A stretch of DNA of 64,000 bases from an uncultured Arachnia sp. (GTDB lineage: Bacteria; Actinomycetota; Actinomycetes; Propionibacteriales; Propionibacteriaceae), in the NCBI GenBank assembly GCA_947499145.1, contig CANMNB010000005.1, positions 186,001 to 250,000 on the forward strand, written 5' to 3'. Made by a program: the position numbers and the translations under genes. A model generated the notes under the pieces. That model did not search any database and was not told the DNA's origin. It saw only the letters and a program-made list of their open reading frames with translations. This document shows positions 7,624-18,289 of this stretch, in pieces; the first letter of the stretch is position 1, and each line of letters begins with the position of its first letter.

Positions 7624-9153
7624 ATGAACACCTACGCCAATCCCCTCCGCGATCCGCAGGATCGCCGCCTGCCGCGGATCGCCGGCCCCTGCGTCCTCGT
7701 GATCTTCGGTGTCACGGGTGACCTCTCGCGCAAGAAGCTCATGCCGGCGGTCTACGACCTCGCCAACCGCGGGATGCTGCCGCCGGGCTTCGGTCTGGTG
7801 GGCTTCGCCCGACGCGAGTGGGCGGACCAGGACTTCGCCCAGGTCGTGCACGACGCCGTCAAGGAGAACGCCCGGACCGAGTTCCGCGAGGAGGTGTGGG
7901 AGCAGCTCCTCGAAGGGATCCGATTCGTCCCCGGCACCTTCGATTCCGACGACTCGTTCCGCAAGCTGAAGGACACCATCTCCGAGCTCGACAACGCCCG
8001 GGGCACCGGCGGCAACCACGCCTTCTACCTCTCCATCCCGCCGTCGAGCTTCGAGACGGTCATCAGCCAGCTCAAGCGACACGGCCTCACGGACCGGAGC
8101 GAGGGCAACTGGAACCGGGTGGTCATCGAGAAGCCGTTCGGCCACGACCTGCAGTCGGCCAGGGAGCTCAACGACGTCGTCTCCTCGCTGTTCGAGCCGC
8201 AGGAGGTGTTCCGCATCGACCACTACCTGGGCAAGGAGACGGTGCAGAACATGCTGGCGCTGCGCTTCGCGAACCAGCTCTTCGAACCGATCTGGAACAA
8301 CCACTACGTCTCCCACGTCCAGATCACCATGGCCGAGGACATCGGCATCGGGGGTCGGGCCGGCTACTACGACGGCATCGGCGCTGCTCGCGACGTGATC
8401 CAAAACCACTTGCTGCAGTTGCTGGCCCTCACGGCCATGGAGGAGCCCACGTCGTTCGAGGCCTCACAGCTGCGGGCCGAGAAGCAGAAGGTGCTGGCCG
8501 CCGCCCGGGTCCCCGACGACTACGCCCGCCACACGGCCCGTGGCCAGTACGCTGCCGGCTGGCAGGGTGGACGCCCGGTACGCGGGTACCTGGAGGAGGA
8601 CGGTGTCGACGCCAACTCCCACACCGAGACCTATGCGGCCATCCGCGTCGATGTCGACAACCGCCGCTGGGCCGGGGTGCCCTTCTACCTGCGCACGGCC
8701 AAACGGATGCCGCGCCGCGTCACGGAGGTGGCGCTCAGCTTCAAGCAGGCCCCGCACCTCCCGTTCACGGAGACCGACACGGAAGCCCTGGGCACCAACG
8801 CGTTGGTCATGCGCATCCAACCCGATGAGGGAGTGACGCTGCGCTTCGGCGCCAAGGTTCCGGGCACCCAGATGGAGATCCGTGAGGTCTCGATGGACTT
8901 CGGCTACGGCGGCTCCTTCACGGAGTCGTCCCCGGAGGCCTACGAGCGCCTGATCCTGGATGTCCTCCTCGGGGATCCACCACTGTTCCCGCAGCAGGAG
9001 GAGGTGGAGCTCAGCTGGCAGATCCTCGATCCGGTGATCGAGTACTGGGAGTCACTCGACGAGCAGCCGCAGCCCTACACCGCCGGCACCTGGGGTCCCC
9101 GCTGCGGCATCGAGATGCTGGCCCATGACGGTTTCACCTGGCGACGTCCGTAG
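7624..9153 (+). CDS. zwf: Glucose-6-phosphate 1-dehydrogenase
   Basis: First enzyme of the oxidative pentose phosphate pathway (509 residues); oxidises glucose 6-phosphate to 6-phosphogluconolactone, making NADPH. The N-terminal Rossmann motif is VIFGVTGDLSRKKL, the substrate-binding and catalytic signature is FRIDHYLGKETVQN near residue 200, and the C-terminal GFTWRRP is typical of the actinobacterial enzyme. ATG 7624 is preferred over GTG 7612, which lies inside the likely -10 hexamer. It forms an operon with opcA and pgl downstream. Confidence 0.96.
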   Translation: MNTYANPLRDPQDRRLPRIAGPCVLVIFGVTGDLSRKKLMPAVYDLANRGMLPPGFGLVGFARREWADQDFAQVVHDAVKENARTEFREEVWEQLLEGIRFVPGTFDSDDSFRKLKDTISELDNARGTGGNHAFYLSIPPSSFETVISQLKRHGLTDRSEGNWNRVVIEKPFGHDLQSARELNDVVSSLFEPQEVFRIDHYLGKETVQNMLALRFANQLFEPIWNNHYVSHVQITMAEDIGIGGRAGYYDGIGAARDVIQNHLLQLLALTAMEEPTSFEASQLRAEKQKVLAAARVPDDYARHTARGQYAAGWQGGRPVRGYLEEDGVDANSHTETYAAIRVDVDNRRWAGVPFYLRTAKRMPRRVTEVALSFKQAPHLPFTETDTEALGTNALVMRIQPDEGVTLRFGAKVPGTQMEIREVSMDFGYGGSFTESSPEAYERLILDVLLGDPPLFPQQEEVELSWQILDPVIEYWESLDEQPQPYTAGTWGPRCGIEMLAHDGFTWRRP

Positions 9154-9171
9154 AGGGGATGCGACAACACG

Positions 9172-10077
9172 ATGATCATCGACCTGCATGACACCGACAC
9201 CAAGGAAATCGCCTCGGAGCTGCTCCGCGCGCGCCAGGAGATCGGTCCCACCAGCGGGATGGTGCTGAGCCTCCTGGTGGTCTCCGACGACAAGCACCGT
9301 GAGGGCGTCCTGCACGCCGCCCATGCCTCGGGGCGCGCGCACCCGGCACGCGTCATCGTCGTCACCTACGCGGACGGCGAGCAGCCCCGCATCGACGCCC
9401 AGATCCAGGTGGGCGAGGGGATGCCGGGTGACCTGCTCGCCCTGCGGCTCACCGGGAAGCAGATGCGTGAACACGCGGGGTCGATCCTGTTGCCCCTGCT
9501 GCTGCCGGACTCCCCCACCGTGGCGTGGTGGCCGCACGATGCGCCCGACAACCCCGCCGATGACCCGGTGGGCCAGTTGGCGAATCGCCGGATCACGGAC
9601 GCCGCCGGCGCCGAGGATCCGCAGGCTGCGCTACTGGTGCGCGCCCGCAACCATGCACCTGGCGACACGGACCTCGCCTGGACCCGCCTGACCCGGTGGC
9701 GCGCCCTCCTGGCCGCGGCCCTTGACCAGTACCCGCACGAGGTGACCTCCGCACTGGTGCGTTCCGCGCCGGACAACGCCCCGGCCACATTGCTCATGGC
9801 CTGGCTGGAGAACCGGCTGGGCGTGCAGGTCCGGCACGAGACCAGCGATCGACCCGGGGTGAGCGAGGTGCGTCTCGGCACCGCGGACGGCGACATCGTC
9901 CTCAATCGAGGGGGCTCGGACAGCATCGCGCTGTACAACGTCCCGGGCCAGCCGGAGCGGAAGGTGGCCCTGAAGCGCCGCCCGCTCACGGAACTGCTCA
10001 CCGAGGAGGTCCAACGCATGGATGCGGACGACATCTTCGAGGCAGCGGTGGACACCATCCTGAAGCAGGCGTCGTGA
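9172..10077 (+). CDS. opcA: Glucose-6-phosphate dehydrogenase assembly protein OpcA
   Basis: A 301-residue OpcA homologue, known in actinobacteria and cyanobacteria as a protein required for full Zwf activity through binding and redox-linked allosteric control. The TVAWWPHDAP stretch near residue 120 and the C-terminal KRRPLTELLTEEVQRMDAD are characteristic. It sits 18 bases after zwf and its stop overlaps the GTG start of pgl, the standard zwf-opcA-pgl arrangement. No transmembrane segments or signal peptide. Confidence 0.93.
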   Translation: MIIDLHDTDTKEIASELLRARQEIGPTSGMVLSLLVVSDDKHREGVLHAAHASGRAHPARVIVVTYADGEQPRIDAQIQVGEGMPGDLLALRLTGKQMREHAGSILLPLLLPDSPTVAWWPHDAPDNPADDPVGQLANRRITDAAGAEDPQAALLVRARNHAPGDTDLAWTRLTRWRALLAAALDQYPHEVTSALVRSAPDNAPATLLMAWLENRLGVQVRHETSDRPGVSEVRLGTADGDIVLNRGGSDSIALYNVPGQPERKVALKRRPLTELLTEEVQRMDADDIFEAAVDTILKQAS

Positions 10078-10808
10078 GCTTCACCCGGGTCGTACGCCTG
10101 GTGGACGCAGCGGACGTCGCGGAGGTCGTTGCCAGGCGGTTCCTCGAGCGGATTGTCGCCCTGCAGCAGACGAAGGACGTCGTGCACGTCTGTCTGACCG
10201 GAGGCGACACGGCCAATGCCATGTACGAGCGATTCGCCGAACTCGTCCCCGGCTCGGGTCTGGACCCCAGCCGAGTGCAGCTGTGGTGGAGCGACGAGAG
10301 GTTCGTTCCCGCGTCGCACCCTGACCGGAACTCCCTCCAGGCCGTCAGCCGGCTCGCGCGAACGATCCCGATCAACGCCACCGACATCCACATGATGCCC
10401 GCGCAGGAGGGCCGTGCAGATCCGCACCAGGTGGCAGCGGAGTACGAGGCGGAACTGGGGGACCAGTCCTTCGACATCACGCTGCTGGGAGTGGGCGCCG
10501 ACGGACACGTGGGGTCCATCTTCCCCAACCACCAGAGCTTCGAGGCCACCACCCGCTCGGTCATCGGCGTGACCGAGGCACCGAAGCCACCCGAGCAGCG
10601 GATCAGCCTCACCATTCCGGCCCTGAACCGCTCAACGGAGGTGTGGTTCATCGCCACGATGGCGAGCAAGACACGAGCGGTCGCGGGCGCCATCGGCGGC
10701 GACCTCTCCCTGCCTGCGGCTCACGCGCACGGCACGGAGGCCACGTACTGGTTCGTCGACGCCGCCGCGGCCAGCGAGCTACCCGAGAGCTACCGCTGCC
10801 AGCTGTGA
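10074..10808 (+). CDS. pgl: 6-phosphogluconolactonase
   Basis: Hydrolyses 6-phosphogluconolactone to 6-phosphogluconate, the step after Zwf (244 residues, DevB/SOL family). Visible family motifs are LTGGDTA near residue 40, QLWWSDERFVP, and the catalytic GVGADGHVGSIFPNH with its histidine. GTG 10074 overlaps the opcA stop (GTGA). It ends only 7 bases from the convergent rbpA gene with no obvious hairpin between them. Confidence 0.94.
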   Translation: MSFTRVVRLVDAADVAEVVARRFLERIVALQQTKDVVHVCLTGGDTANAMYERFAELVPGSGLDPSRVQLWWSDERFVPASHPDRNSLQAVSRLARTIPINATDIHMMPAQEGRADPHQVAAEYEAELGDQSFDITLLGVGADGHVGSIFPNHQSFEATTRSVIGVTEAPKPPEQRISLTIPALNRSTEVWFIATMASKTRAVAGAIGGDLSLPAAHAHGTEATYWFVDAAAASELPESYRCQL

Positions 10809-10815
10809 CGCAGCC

Positions 10816-11172
10816 TCAGTAGATGACCTCACCCGCGGCGCGGCGCTGGCGCAGTGCGGTGACGGCTTCGTGCAGGATCTGCGCCGCCTCGGTCTCGGAG
10901 CGACGTTCCTTCACGTAGGCCAGATGCGTCTTGTAGGGGACGATCTTCGGCGGAGGAGGCGGGTTCTCGGAGTCCATGTTGGCCGGCATCCCGCAGCGGG
11001 GGCAGTCCCACGAGTCAGGGATGGTGGCGTCCAGGGCGAAGGCCGGTCGGGTCTCGTGTCCGCTGGAGCAGAAGTAGGACACCCGCGTCCTGGGCGCTGC
11101 GTCCCCGCGCTCCGCTTCCCCCATTGGTCCGGCGCCTACGCGGCTACCCCGGATGGCGTTGCCACCTGCCAC
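10816..11172 (-). CDS. rbpA: RNA polymerase-binding protein RbpA
   Basis: Actinobacterial transcription factor (118 residues) that binds RNA polymerase and the principal sigma factor and stabilises open complexes. The N-terminal GGNAIRGSRVGAGPMGEAER tail, the zinc core (YFCSSGHE and WDCPRCGMPA), the basic linker (PYKTHLAYVKERRS) and the sigma-interaction helix at the C-terminus are all present. The start is GTG 11172 with GAGGAG 6 bases upstream. A candidate sigma-R type promoter precedes it. Confidence 0.96.
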   Translation of the reverse strand: MAGGNAIRGSRVGAGPMGEAERGDAAPRTRVSYFCSSGHETRPAFALDATIPDSWDCPRCGMPANMDSENPPPPPKIVPYKTHLAYVKERRSETEAAQILHEAVTALRQRRAAGEVIY

Positions 11173-11189
11173 AGCTTCTCCTCAGTTAC

Positions 11190-11215
11190 AACGTCGTCGG
11201 TGTGTGAACGGTCCC
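11190..11215 (-). promoter_or_regulatory. Candidate sigma-R/SigH-type promoter of rbpA
   Basis: On the minus strand, GGGAC at 11215-11211 is separated by exactly 18 bases from GTT at 11192-11190, close to the redox-stress consensus GGAAT-N18-GTT (one substitution). rbpA belongs to the sigma-R regulon in Streptomyces. The predicted leader would be very short, ending at the ribosome site. Confidence 0.35.
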
Positions 11216-11219
11216 GGCC

Positions 11220-11480
11220 TCAGGCGCCGATGCGGTAGAGCACCAGAAGCGCGACGATCGTCAGCGCCCAGACACTCGTCAGGACCAGCGTCAGCCGGTC
11301 CAGGCGGCGCTCAGCCGTCGAGACGCCTCCCATGGAGGACGACATGCCGCCGCCGAAGAGGTCCGACATGCCACCACCACGCCCCTTGTGGAGGAGCACC
11401 GACGCCGCCAGGAGCACGCTGAGCAGGATCAGGATGATCGAGAGCGTGGTGACGGGCCAGCTGAGGAGGGGGATGATCAC
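11220..11480 (-). CDS. secG: Preprotein translocase subunit SecG
   Basis: Small SecYEG subunit (86 residues) with two membrane helices (about residues 6-30 and 62-83) and the conserved HKGRGGGMSDLFGGG loop. The reading frame extends upstream to 11516, but GTG 11480 is chosen because TAAACT lies 7 bases before it and the resulting N-terminus (VIIPLLSWP) fits the family. tpiA lies upstream on the same strand, separated by a strong hairpin, so secG has its own promoter. Confidence 0.92.
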   Translation of the reverse strand: MIIPLLSWPVTTLSIILILLSVLLAASVLLHKGRGGGMSDLFGGGMSSSMGGVSTAERRLDRLTLVLTSVWALTIVALLVLYRIGA

Positions 11481-11487
11481 GGCGGCA

Positions 11488-11493
11488 AGTTTA
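11488..11493 (-). promoter_or_regulatory. -10 hexamer of secG (leaderless)
   Basis: TAAACT on the minus strand, 7 bases before GTG 11480, with no ribosome-binding sequence between. It decides the secG start. Confidence 0.5.
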
Positions 11494-11552
11494 CCCGAGC
11501 CCGTCGGATTCTCCACATCGAGGGGCCGCGCCAGCCGGGTCGCGGACTCGCA

Positions 11553-11588
11553 GACGGGGGCGCGGGCACCAGGCCACGCGCCCCCGTC
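11553..11588 (-). terminator. Hairpin terminator after tpiA
   Basis: Perfect 12-base-pair GC-rich stem (GACGGGGGCGCG with its complement) around a 12-base loop, 13 bases past the tpiA stop. No T-tract follows, as is common in GC-rich actinobacteria. Confidence 0.6.
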
Positions 11589-11601
11589 GAGTTGGGGTTG
11601 T

Positions 11602-12384
11602 TCAGGCAGGGAGGTCGTAGAACCTCACGATGGCGGCGAACTCCGTCGGGTCGAGGCTGGCCCCGCCCACGAGCGCGCCGTCGACATCCGGCTGCGCCAT
11701 GATCTGTGCAACATTTCCGGCCTTGACCGAGCCGCCGTACTGGATGCGCACGGCGTCGGCGGTCGGCTGGTCGTAGAGGGCGGCGACCTCGCCACGGATG
11801 GCGCCGCACACCTCCTGGGCGTCCTCCGGCGTGGCGACCTCACCGGTGCCGATGGCCCAGACCGGCTCGTAGGCGATGACGAGGCCTGCGACCTGCTCGG
11901 CACTCAGGCCCTGCAGGCAGCCACGGACCTGGCCGAGGGTGTACTCGACCTGGTTGCCCTCCTTGCGGATGTCCAGTCCCTCGCCCACGCAGACGATGGG
12001 CGTCATCCCGGCCTCGATCACCTTGGTGGCCTTGGCGTTGACGACCTCGTCGGTCTCGGCGTGGTACTGACGACGCTCCGAGTGCCCGACGACGACGTAC
12101 GCCACGCCGAGCTTGGCGAGCATCTCGGCTGACACCTCGCCGGTGTAGGCGCCTGAGTCGTGCTGCGAGACGTCCTGGGCGCCGAGCTTGACGGGCATGC
12201 GCTCGCCATCGATCAGCGTCTGGACCGTGCGCAGGTCAGTGTAGGGGGGAATGACGACGCACTCGGAGCGCTTGCCGTCGTACTCCTTGTCGGCCAGCGT
12301 CCACGCGAGCTTCTGCACCATTCCGGTGGCCTCGACGTGGTTCAGGTTCATCTTCCAGTTTCCGGCCATGATCGGTGTACGCAT
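11602..12384 (-). CDS. tpiA: Triosephosphate isomerase
   Basis: Interconverts dihydroxyacetone phosphate and glyceraldehyde 3-phosphate (260 residues). N-terminal AGNWKMN, catalytic His in VGHSERR, catalytic Glu in [11 protein letters not shown] and the C-terminal phosphate-binding YGGSVK and VGGASL are all visible. ATG 12384, 2 bases after the pgk stop and preceded by a GAGGAAGGGAAG purine run, is chosen over GTG 12390, which would overlap pgk. Third gene of a gap-pgk-tpiA operon. Confidence 0.96.
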   Translation of the reverse strand: MRTPIMAGNWKMNLNHVEATGMVQKLAWTLADKEYDGKRSECVVIPPYTDLRTVQTLIDGERMPVKLGAQDVSQHDSGAYTGEVSAEMLAKLGVAYVVVGHSERRQYHAETDEVVNAKATKVIEAGMTPIVCVGEGLDIRKEGNQVEYTLGQVRGCLQGLSAEQVAGLVIAYEPVWAIGTGEVATPEDAQEVCGAIRGEVAALYDQPTADAVRIQYGGSVKAGNVAQIMAQPDVDGALVGGASLDPTEFAAIVRFYDLPA

Positions 12385-12386
12385 GG

Positions 12387-13598
12387 TCACTTCCCTTCCT
12401 CGAGCACTGCGATACCGGGGAGTTCCTTGCCCTCGAGGAACTCGAGGGAGGCGCCGCCACCGGTGGAGATGTGGCCGAACTCGTCGTCGGCATGACCGAG
12501 GACACGGACGGCTGCGGCCGAGTCACCGCCGCCGACGACCGAAAGGCCCTCGGTCTCGGTGAGTGCCTTGGCGACCGCGGCGGTCCCGTGGCTGAGCTCC
12601 TCGATCTCGAAGACGCCCATGGGGCCGTTCCAGAAGACGGTCCTGGCCCCGCGGATGGTCTCCGCGAAGAGCTTCTCGGTCTCGGGGCCGATGTCCAGAC
12701 CCTGCTTGTCCGCCGGGATGGCGTCGGAGGCGACGACCTCGACGGAGCCGTCCACGGTGCGATCCTCGAAGTTCATCCCGCTCGCGACCCGGACGTCGAC
12801 GGGGAGGAGGATCTGCTTGCCAGCGGCCTCGGCCTGGCGCAGGTAGCCCTGGCAGGTTTCGATGTTGGCCTCGTCCAGGAGCGACCCGCCGATGTCGTGG
12901 CCCTGCGCCTTGAGGAAGGTGAAGGCCATTCCACCGCCGATGACCAGGGTGTCGGCGACCTGCAGGAGGTTGTCGATGACCTGGAGCTTGTCGGCGACCT
13001 TGGCGCCGCCGAGCACCACGACGAACGGGCGGTCCGGGTTCCCCGTGAGGCGCTGCAGGACCTCCACCTCCTTCGCCACGAGGTGGCCCGCAGCGTTCGG
13101 GAGGAGCTTGGCCACGTCGTAGACCGAAGCCTGCTTGCGGTGGACGACCCCGAATCCGTCGGAGACGAAGAGGTCGCCGAACGCCGCGTACTTCTCGGCC
13201 AGCGTTCGGCGCTCGGACTCGTCCTTGGACTCCTCGCCGGGCTCGTAGCGCACGTTCTCGAGCAGCACGACGCCGCCGTCCTCGAGCGCCCCGACAGCGG
13301 CCTGAGCAGAGGGGCCAACGACGTCGCCGGCCAGCGTCACCTCCGTGCCGAGCAGCTCGGAGAGCCGCCCGGCCACGGGGGCGAGCGAGTACTTCGGGTT
13401 GACCGCACCCTTGGGTCGGCCCAGGTGAGCCATGACGACGACCCGGGCACCGCGGTCACGCAGTGCACTCAGGGTGGGCAGAGCCGCGCGGATGCGGCCG
13501 TCGTCGGTGATCGTGTCGCCGTCCAGCGGCACGTTGAAATCGCAGCGGATGAGTACCCGCTTGCCGGACAGGTCGCCGAGATCATCAATGGACTTCAC
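12387..13598 (-). CDS. pgk: Phosphoglycerate kinase
   Basis: Glycolytic kinase (403 residues) making ATP from 1,3-bisphosphoglycerate. [10 protein letters not shown], the MAHLGRPKG substrate-binding loop, the [11 protein letters not shown] hinge, WNGPMGVFE and the C-terminal [11 protein letters not shown] nucleotide site are all present. GTG start. It lies 43 bases after gap and directly before tpiA. Confidence 0.96.
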   Translation of the reverse strand: MKSIDDLGDLSGKRVLIRCDFNVPLDGDTITDDGRIRAALPTLSALRDRGARVVVMAHLGRPKGAVNPKYSLAPVAGRLSELLGTEVTLAGDVVGPSAQAAVGALEDGGVVLLENVRYEPGEESKDESERRTLAEKYAAFGDLFVSDGFGVVHRKQASVYDVAKLLPNAAGHLVAKEVEVLQRLTGNPDRPFVVVLGGAKVADKLQVIDNLLQVADTLVIGGGMAFTFLKAQGHDIGGSLLDEANIETCQGYLRQAEAAGKQILLPVDVRVASGMNFEDRTVDGSVEVVASDAIPADKQGLDIGPETEKLFAETIRGARTVFWNGPMGVFEIEELSHGTAAVAKALTETEGLSVVGGGDSAAAVRVLGHADDEFGHISTGGGASLEFLEGKELPGIAVLEEGK

Positions 13599-13641
13599 GA
13601 ATGTGGGCCTTCCCTCAGGTTGACGGTGTGGTTGCGGTGGG

Positions 13642-14652
<1,011 letters not shown>

Positions 14653-14787
14653 TCATGGAAGATACGTGGCGCACCGGCCCGCGGCGGATCCACGGAACGC
14701 ACGCGCCACTCGGACACCACCCATCCTAACGAGTGGGGGGCCGCCCGTCGCCGGGGACCCCGACAATGGCGTCGCCGCCTCCCAGCG

Positions 14788-15771
14788 CTACTCCTCGTCG
14801 AGCAGCTCGGCCGGGACGCTGGCCTCGGTGTTGGGGATTCCCGCCTCGTCGGCGGCCTTGTCAGCAGTTGCCAGGAGGCGTCGGATGCGCCCGGCGATCG
14901 CGTCCTTGGTGAGCGGGGGCTCGTGCAGGCGTCCGAGCTCCTCGAGGCTGGCCTGGCGGTGCTCGGCGCGCAGCACCCCCGCGGCGCGCAGGTGCTCCGG
15001 CACGTCGTCGCCGAGGATCTCGAGGGCACGCGCCACCCGAGCACTGGCGGCGACGGCGGCCCGCGCCGATCGCCTCAGGTTGGCGTCGTCGAAGTTCGCG
15101 AGGCGGTTCGCCTGCGCTCGGACCTCCCGGCGCATGCGGCGCTCCTCCCACAGCAGCCGGGCCTCCTGCGCCCCCATGCGGGTGAGCAGGTCGGCGATGG
15201 CCTCGCCGTCGCGGATGACGACGCGTTCACCGCCGCGGGACTCCCGGGACTTCGCCTGGATGCCGAGTCGGCGACCCGCCCCGACCAGCGCCAGCGCCGC
15301 CTCGGAGCCGGGGCAGGTGACCTCCAGCGCCATGGAACGTCCCGGCTCGGTGAGTGACCCACGCGCCAGGAAGGCCCCGCGCCACACCGCGACGGCGTCG
15401 GCCATGGACCCCGCCACCACCGTCGGCGGCAGGCCGCGGACGGGGCGTCGCTGCTGGTCCACCAGTCCGGTCAGGCGGGCGAGCGCCTCCCCGTCCTTGA
15501 CCACCCGCACGGCGTACCGGGTGGAGCGTCGGATGCCCGAGGCATTGATGACGACCATCTCCGAGTCGAGGGAGTACAGCTCGTGGATGAACGACCTCAG
15601 CCGTCGGGCCGCCGCGGCGCTGTCGAGCTCCGCCTCCACGACGATGCGGCCCCCCACCAGGTGCAACCCACCGCCGAACCGCAGCATGCTGGCCACTTCC
15701 GCGCGCCTCGCGTTCGGATGGGCAGTGACGACGGCTGCGAGCTCGGACTTCACTTTCTGGGTCAGCGCCAT
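14788..15771 (-). CDS. whiA: Sporulation/division transcription regulator WhiA
   Basis: Actinobacterial and firmicute DNA-binding protein (327 residues) with an N-terminal LAGLIDADG homing-endonuclease-like fold and a C-terminal helix-turn-helix. In Streptomyces it activates sporulation division genes including ftsZ; here, as in non-sporulating actinobacteria, a role in division or envelope control is more likely. The start [11 protein letters not shown] at ATG 15771 matches family N-termini; the frame continues upstream only as a shadow of yvcK. It ends in [10 protein letters not shown]. Last gene of rapZ-yvcK-whiA. Confidence 0.95.
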   Translation of the reverse strand: MALTQKVKSELAAVVTAHPNARRAEVASMLRFGGGLHLVGGRIVVEAELDSAAAARRLRSFIHELYSLDSEMVVINASGIRRSTRYAVRVVKDGEALARLTGLVDQQRRPVRGLPPTVVAGSMADAVAVWRGAFLARGSLTEPGRSMALEVTCPGSEAALALVGAGRRLGIQAKSRESRGGERVVIRDGEAIADLLTRMGAQEARLLWEERRMRREVRAQANRLANFDDANLRRSARAAVAASARVARALEILGDDVPEHLRAAGVLRAEHRQASLEELGRLHEPPLTKDAIAGRIRRLLATADKAADEAGIPNTEASVPAELLDEE

Positions 15772-15802
15772 GCAGGCATCCTGCCATGTCGCGGCGGGAG
15801 CA

Positions 15803-16765
15803 TCACAGGTCGAGGATCTCGCCCAGGACCGCCGCGAGCCTGTTGGCGTCGTGGCGGGGGCTTCCGTCGCGGGCGGCGATGTCCGCCTCGACGAGCTCCG
15901 CGCCCAAAGCTGCGGCATAGCCGGCCAGGTACGGGTCCGCCTCGGAGAACCGTTCGTCGGCGACCACGGCGTCGAGCCGCAGCGACGGTGCGTGCTCGGC
16001 CAGGAGTTCGATGTGGCGGGACGCCGTGAAGCCGTCCGTCTCGTTGGCCGTCGAGATGTTGAGCACGAGGATGCGACGGGCCTGCGTTCGCACGATGGCG
16101 CGCGACAGCTCGGGAACGAGCAGGTGCGGGATCACGGACGTGAACCATGAGCCCGGACCCAGGACGAGTGCGTCCGCCTCCAGCACGGCTCGCACCGCTT
16201 CCGGGCGCGCCGGCGGCTCGTGCGGCAGGAGGCGCACGGCCTGGACCGTCGCCGCCGTGGTGGCGATCGTCGCCTGCCCCCGCAGGGTGGAGACCTCGTC
16301 CGGAGCCTCGGGCCGCAGTCCGATGACGTCGGCCTCGATCTCCAGGGGCACCGAGGACATCGGGAGGACCCTCCCCCGCGTCCGCAGGAGGTCACCCACC
16401 ATGTCCAGACCCGCGACGGGGTCGTCCAGCTGTTGCCACAGCCCTGCGATGAGGAGGTTGCCGATCGCATGTCCCGCCAGGGGCCCCTCGCCTCCGAAGC
16501 GCGACTGGAGCACCCGCGCCCACGTCCTTCCCACGTGGTCGTCGCTGCACAGCGCGGCCAGCGCCATCCGCAGGTCTCCGGGTGGGAGGCACTGGAACTC
16601 GGAACGCAGCCTGCCGGACGACCCCCCGTCGTCGGCGACGGTCACGACGGCCGTGAGCCGGTCCGTGAGGCGGCGAAGCGCGGTCAACGACGTGGCCAGT
16701 CCGTGTCCACCACCGAATGCCACGATCCGGGGACCGTGGACGGTCACCGCATCCGTCACGGTCAT
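15803..16765 (-). CDS. yvcK: YvcK/CofD-like gluconeogenesis factor
   Basis: UDP-sugar-binding regulator of cell-wall precursor flux (320 residues). The N-terminal [18 protein letters not shown] and [14 protein letters not shown] motifs, the PPGDLRMAL stretch and [16 protein letters not shown] are typical of the YvcK/CofD fold. The start overlaps the rapZ stop (ATGA), and whiA follows after 31 bases. The trio rapZ-yvcK-whiA is conserved across actinobacteria and firmicutes. Confidence 0.92.
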   Translation of the reverse strand: MTVTDAVTVHGPRIVAFGGGHGLATSLTALRRLTDRLTAVVTVADDGGSSGRLRSEFQCLPPGDLRMALAALCSDDHVGRTWARVLQSRFGGEGPLAGHAIGNLLIAGLWQQLDDPVAGLDMVGDLLRTRGRVLPMSSVPLEIEADVIGLRPEAPDEVSTLRGQATIATTAATVQAVRLLPHEPPARPEAVRAVLEADALVLGPGSWFTSVIPHLLVPELSRAIVRTQARRILVLNISTANETDGFTASRHIELLAEHAPSLRLDAVVADERFSEADPYLAGYAAALGAELVEADIAARDGSPRHDANRLAAVLGEILDL

Positions 16766-17631
16766 TCCTTTCCCAGGTCCCGGTGCAGCACCGAGACCGA
16801 GAGCCCGCGCTCCCGCAGCCGGCGAGCCAGCTCCTCCCCCATGGCGGTGGAACGGTGCTTGCCGCCGGTGCAGCCGATCGCCACGGTGACCTGGCGCTTG
16901 CCCTCGCGGAGGTAGCCGGGCGCGACGGTGTCGATGACGTTGGCCATCGCCTCCTGGAACTCGGCGGCCGAGTCCTGGCCGAGGACATAGTCGGAGACTT
17001 CCGGCGACAGCCCGGTCTTCGGTCGGAGCTCCGGGACCCAGTAGGGGTTCGGGAGGAACCGGACATCGAAAACGATGTCGGCGTCGACGGGGACGCCGGT
17101 CTTGTATCCGAACGTGATGATGGCCACCCTCAGGTTGTCCGTCACCTCGTCACCGAAGTGGTTCGCGACGCGCTGGGCCAGCTGGCGTGCGCTCAAGCGT
17201 GTGGTGTCGACGACGATGTCCGCGTTTGCTCGCAGATCCGCCAGCAGGCGACGCTCGCGCACGATCCCGTCCACGAGCCGGCCGCCGCCCTGCAGGGGCA
17301 GGGGTCGACGGTTGGACTCCTGCCGTGTGACGATCACGTCGTCGGTGGCCTCGAGGAACATGACGGTCACCCGCCACCCCAGTTCCCGCAGCTGCGTGAA
17401 GGCGGTCGGGAGTTGGTCGAACAGTTCCCGGGAGCGCACGTCCACCACGACGCACACCCGGGACGCGCCTGAGTCCCGGAGGTTCTCGGCGAGCGTAGGC
17501 ACGAGTGAGGGCGGCAGGTTGTCGACGACGTACCAGCCCAGGTCCTCCAGCGTGTGGGAGGCTGTGCGCCGGCCCGCTCCCGACAGCCCGGTGACGACGA
17601 CGAGCTGGGGGGCTGCAGTGGTGGAGTTCAT
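16762..17631 (-). CDS. rapZ: RNase adapter RapZ-type nucleotide-binding protein
   Basis: RapZ/YvcJ-family P-loop protein (289 residues). The Walker A region reads GLSGAGRRTA, with Arg in place of the usual Lys, as in other actinobacterial members (for example mycobacterial Rv1421). LEDLGWYVVDNLPPSL follows. The C-terminal domain has the conserved IGCTGGKHRSTAMGEELA. Its RNA-adapter role in E. coli need not apply here, where GlmZ is absent. ATG 17631 is chosen because TAGGCT lies 7 bases upstream and the family N-terminus begins there. Confidence 0.92.
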   Translation of the reverse strand: MNSTTAAPQLVVVTGLSGAGRRTASHTLEDLGWYVVDNLPPSLVPTLAENLRDSGASRVCVVVDVRSRELFDQLPTAFTQLRELGWRVTVMFLEATDDVIVTRQESNRRPLPLQGGGRLVDGIVRERRLLADLRANADIVVDTTRLSARQLAQRVANHFGDEVTDNLRVAIITFGYKTGVPVDADIVFDVRFLPNPYWVPELRPKTGLSPEVSDYVLGQDSAAEFQEAMANVIDTVAPGYLREGKRQVTVAIGCTGGKHRSTAMGEELARRLRERGLSVSVLHRDLGKE

Positions 17632-17638
17632 GGCCCCA

Positions 17639-17644
17639 AGCCTA
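17639..17644 (-). promoter_or_regulatory. -10 hexamer of rapZ-yvcK-whiA (leaderless)
   Basis: TAGGCT on the minus strand, 7 bases before the rapZ ATG. Its first three bases are the TAG stop codon of the upstream bioN gene, so promoter and stop codon are superimposed. Confidence 0.5.
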
Positions 17645-18289
17645 GTGCGGGTCCCCCGCTTCGGGGGGTGGCGGCGAGTCCCCGAGTCCCCGGGCCTGGA
17701 GGGCCTCGCCGGTGCGTTCCGCATAGGCCACGGCTCCCACGACCACGGGAGTCATGAGCCGCACCGGGTTGCGCTCCAGGCCGCGCGCCCGGGCGGCATC
17801 CCGGGCGTCGCCCACCGCGCCCAGCAGGTAGGGCAGCGATCGCAGCATCAGCGCCACCGCCAGTGCCGTGCGTCGTGGATCCAGACCCAGGAACGCCAGC
17901 GGCCGCAGCCCGGTGACGAGCGCATCGACGAGCAGGGGCGTCGAGGTGGTGAGCGTCAGCAACCGGGCACCCAGCACTGCCACCAGGATGTTGCCGGACT
18001 GGACCACGGCCACCTCCGGCCTCCCCAGCAGGAGGTGGAGCGCGGCGACCCCCACCAGCAGCACCGTGAGGAGCAGGCCGATCCGCAGGCTGGTCGCGGG
18101 CCCGATCCCCGCCGTTGCGAGGAGCCCCACGGCCAGGACCAGCGCCGCGGTCGTGGCCCACCAGGTGCCGACGACGAGGGGCGGAAGCGTCAGGACCAGC
18201 ACCAGGACGTACTTCCACCCGACGGGCCACCGATGGAGCCAACCCGATCCAGGGACGTACAGCCCGAGCAAAGCGCTGTGGCCGCTCAC
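17642..18289 (-). CDS. bioN: ECF transporter T component BioN
   Basis: Energy-coupling transmembrane protein (215 residues, EcfT/CbiQ family) with about five helices. The two Ala-Arg-Gly-type coupling motifs are DAARARGLER near residue 168 and ALQARGLGD near the C-terminus. GTG 18289 overlaps the stop of the ATPase gene (GTGA). With the upstream ATPase and BioY it forms a complete bioY-bioM-bioN biotin importer. Confidence 0.88.
   Translation of the reverse strand: MSGHSALLGLYVPGSGWLHRWPVGWKYVLVLVLTLPPLVVGTWWATTAALVLAVGLLATAGIGPATSLRIGLLLTVLLVGVAALHLLLGRPEVAVVQSGNILVAVLGARLLTLTTSTPLLVDALVTGLRPLAFLGLDPRRTALAVALMLRSLPYLLGAVGDARDAARARGLERNPVRLMTPVVVGAVAYAERTGEALQARGLGDSPPPPEAGDPH

Noticed and set aside
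17577-17600. RapZ Walker A with Arg replacing Lys (GAGRRT)
   Set aside because: I first took it for a broken P-loop, but Arg at this place is usual in actinobacterial members, so it is not a sign of decay.
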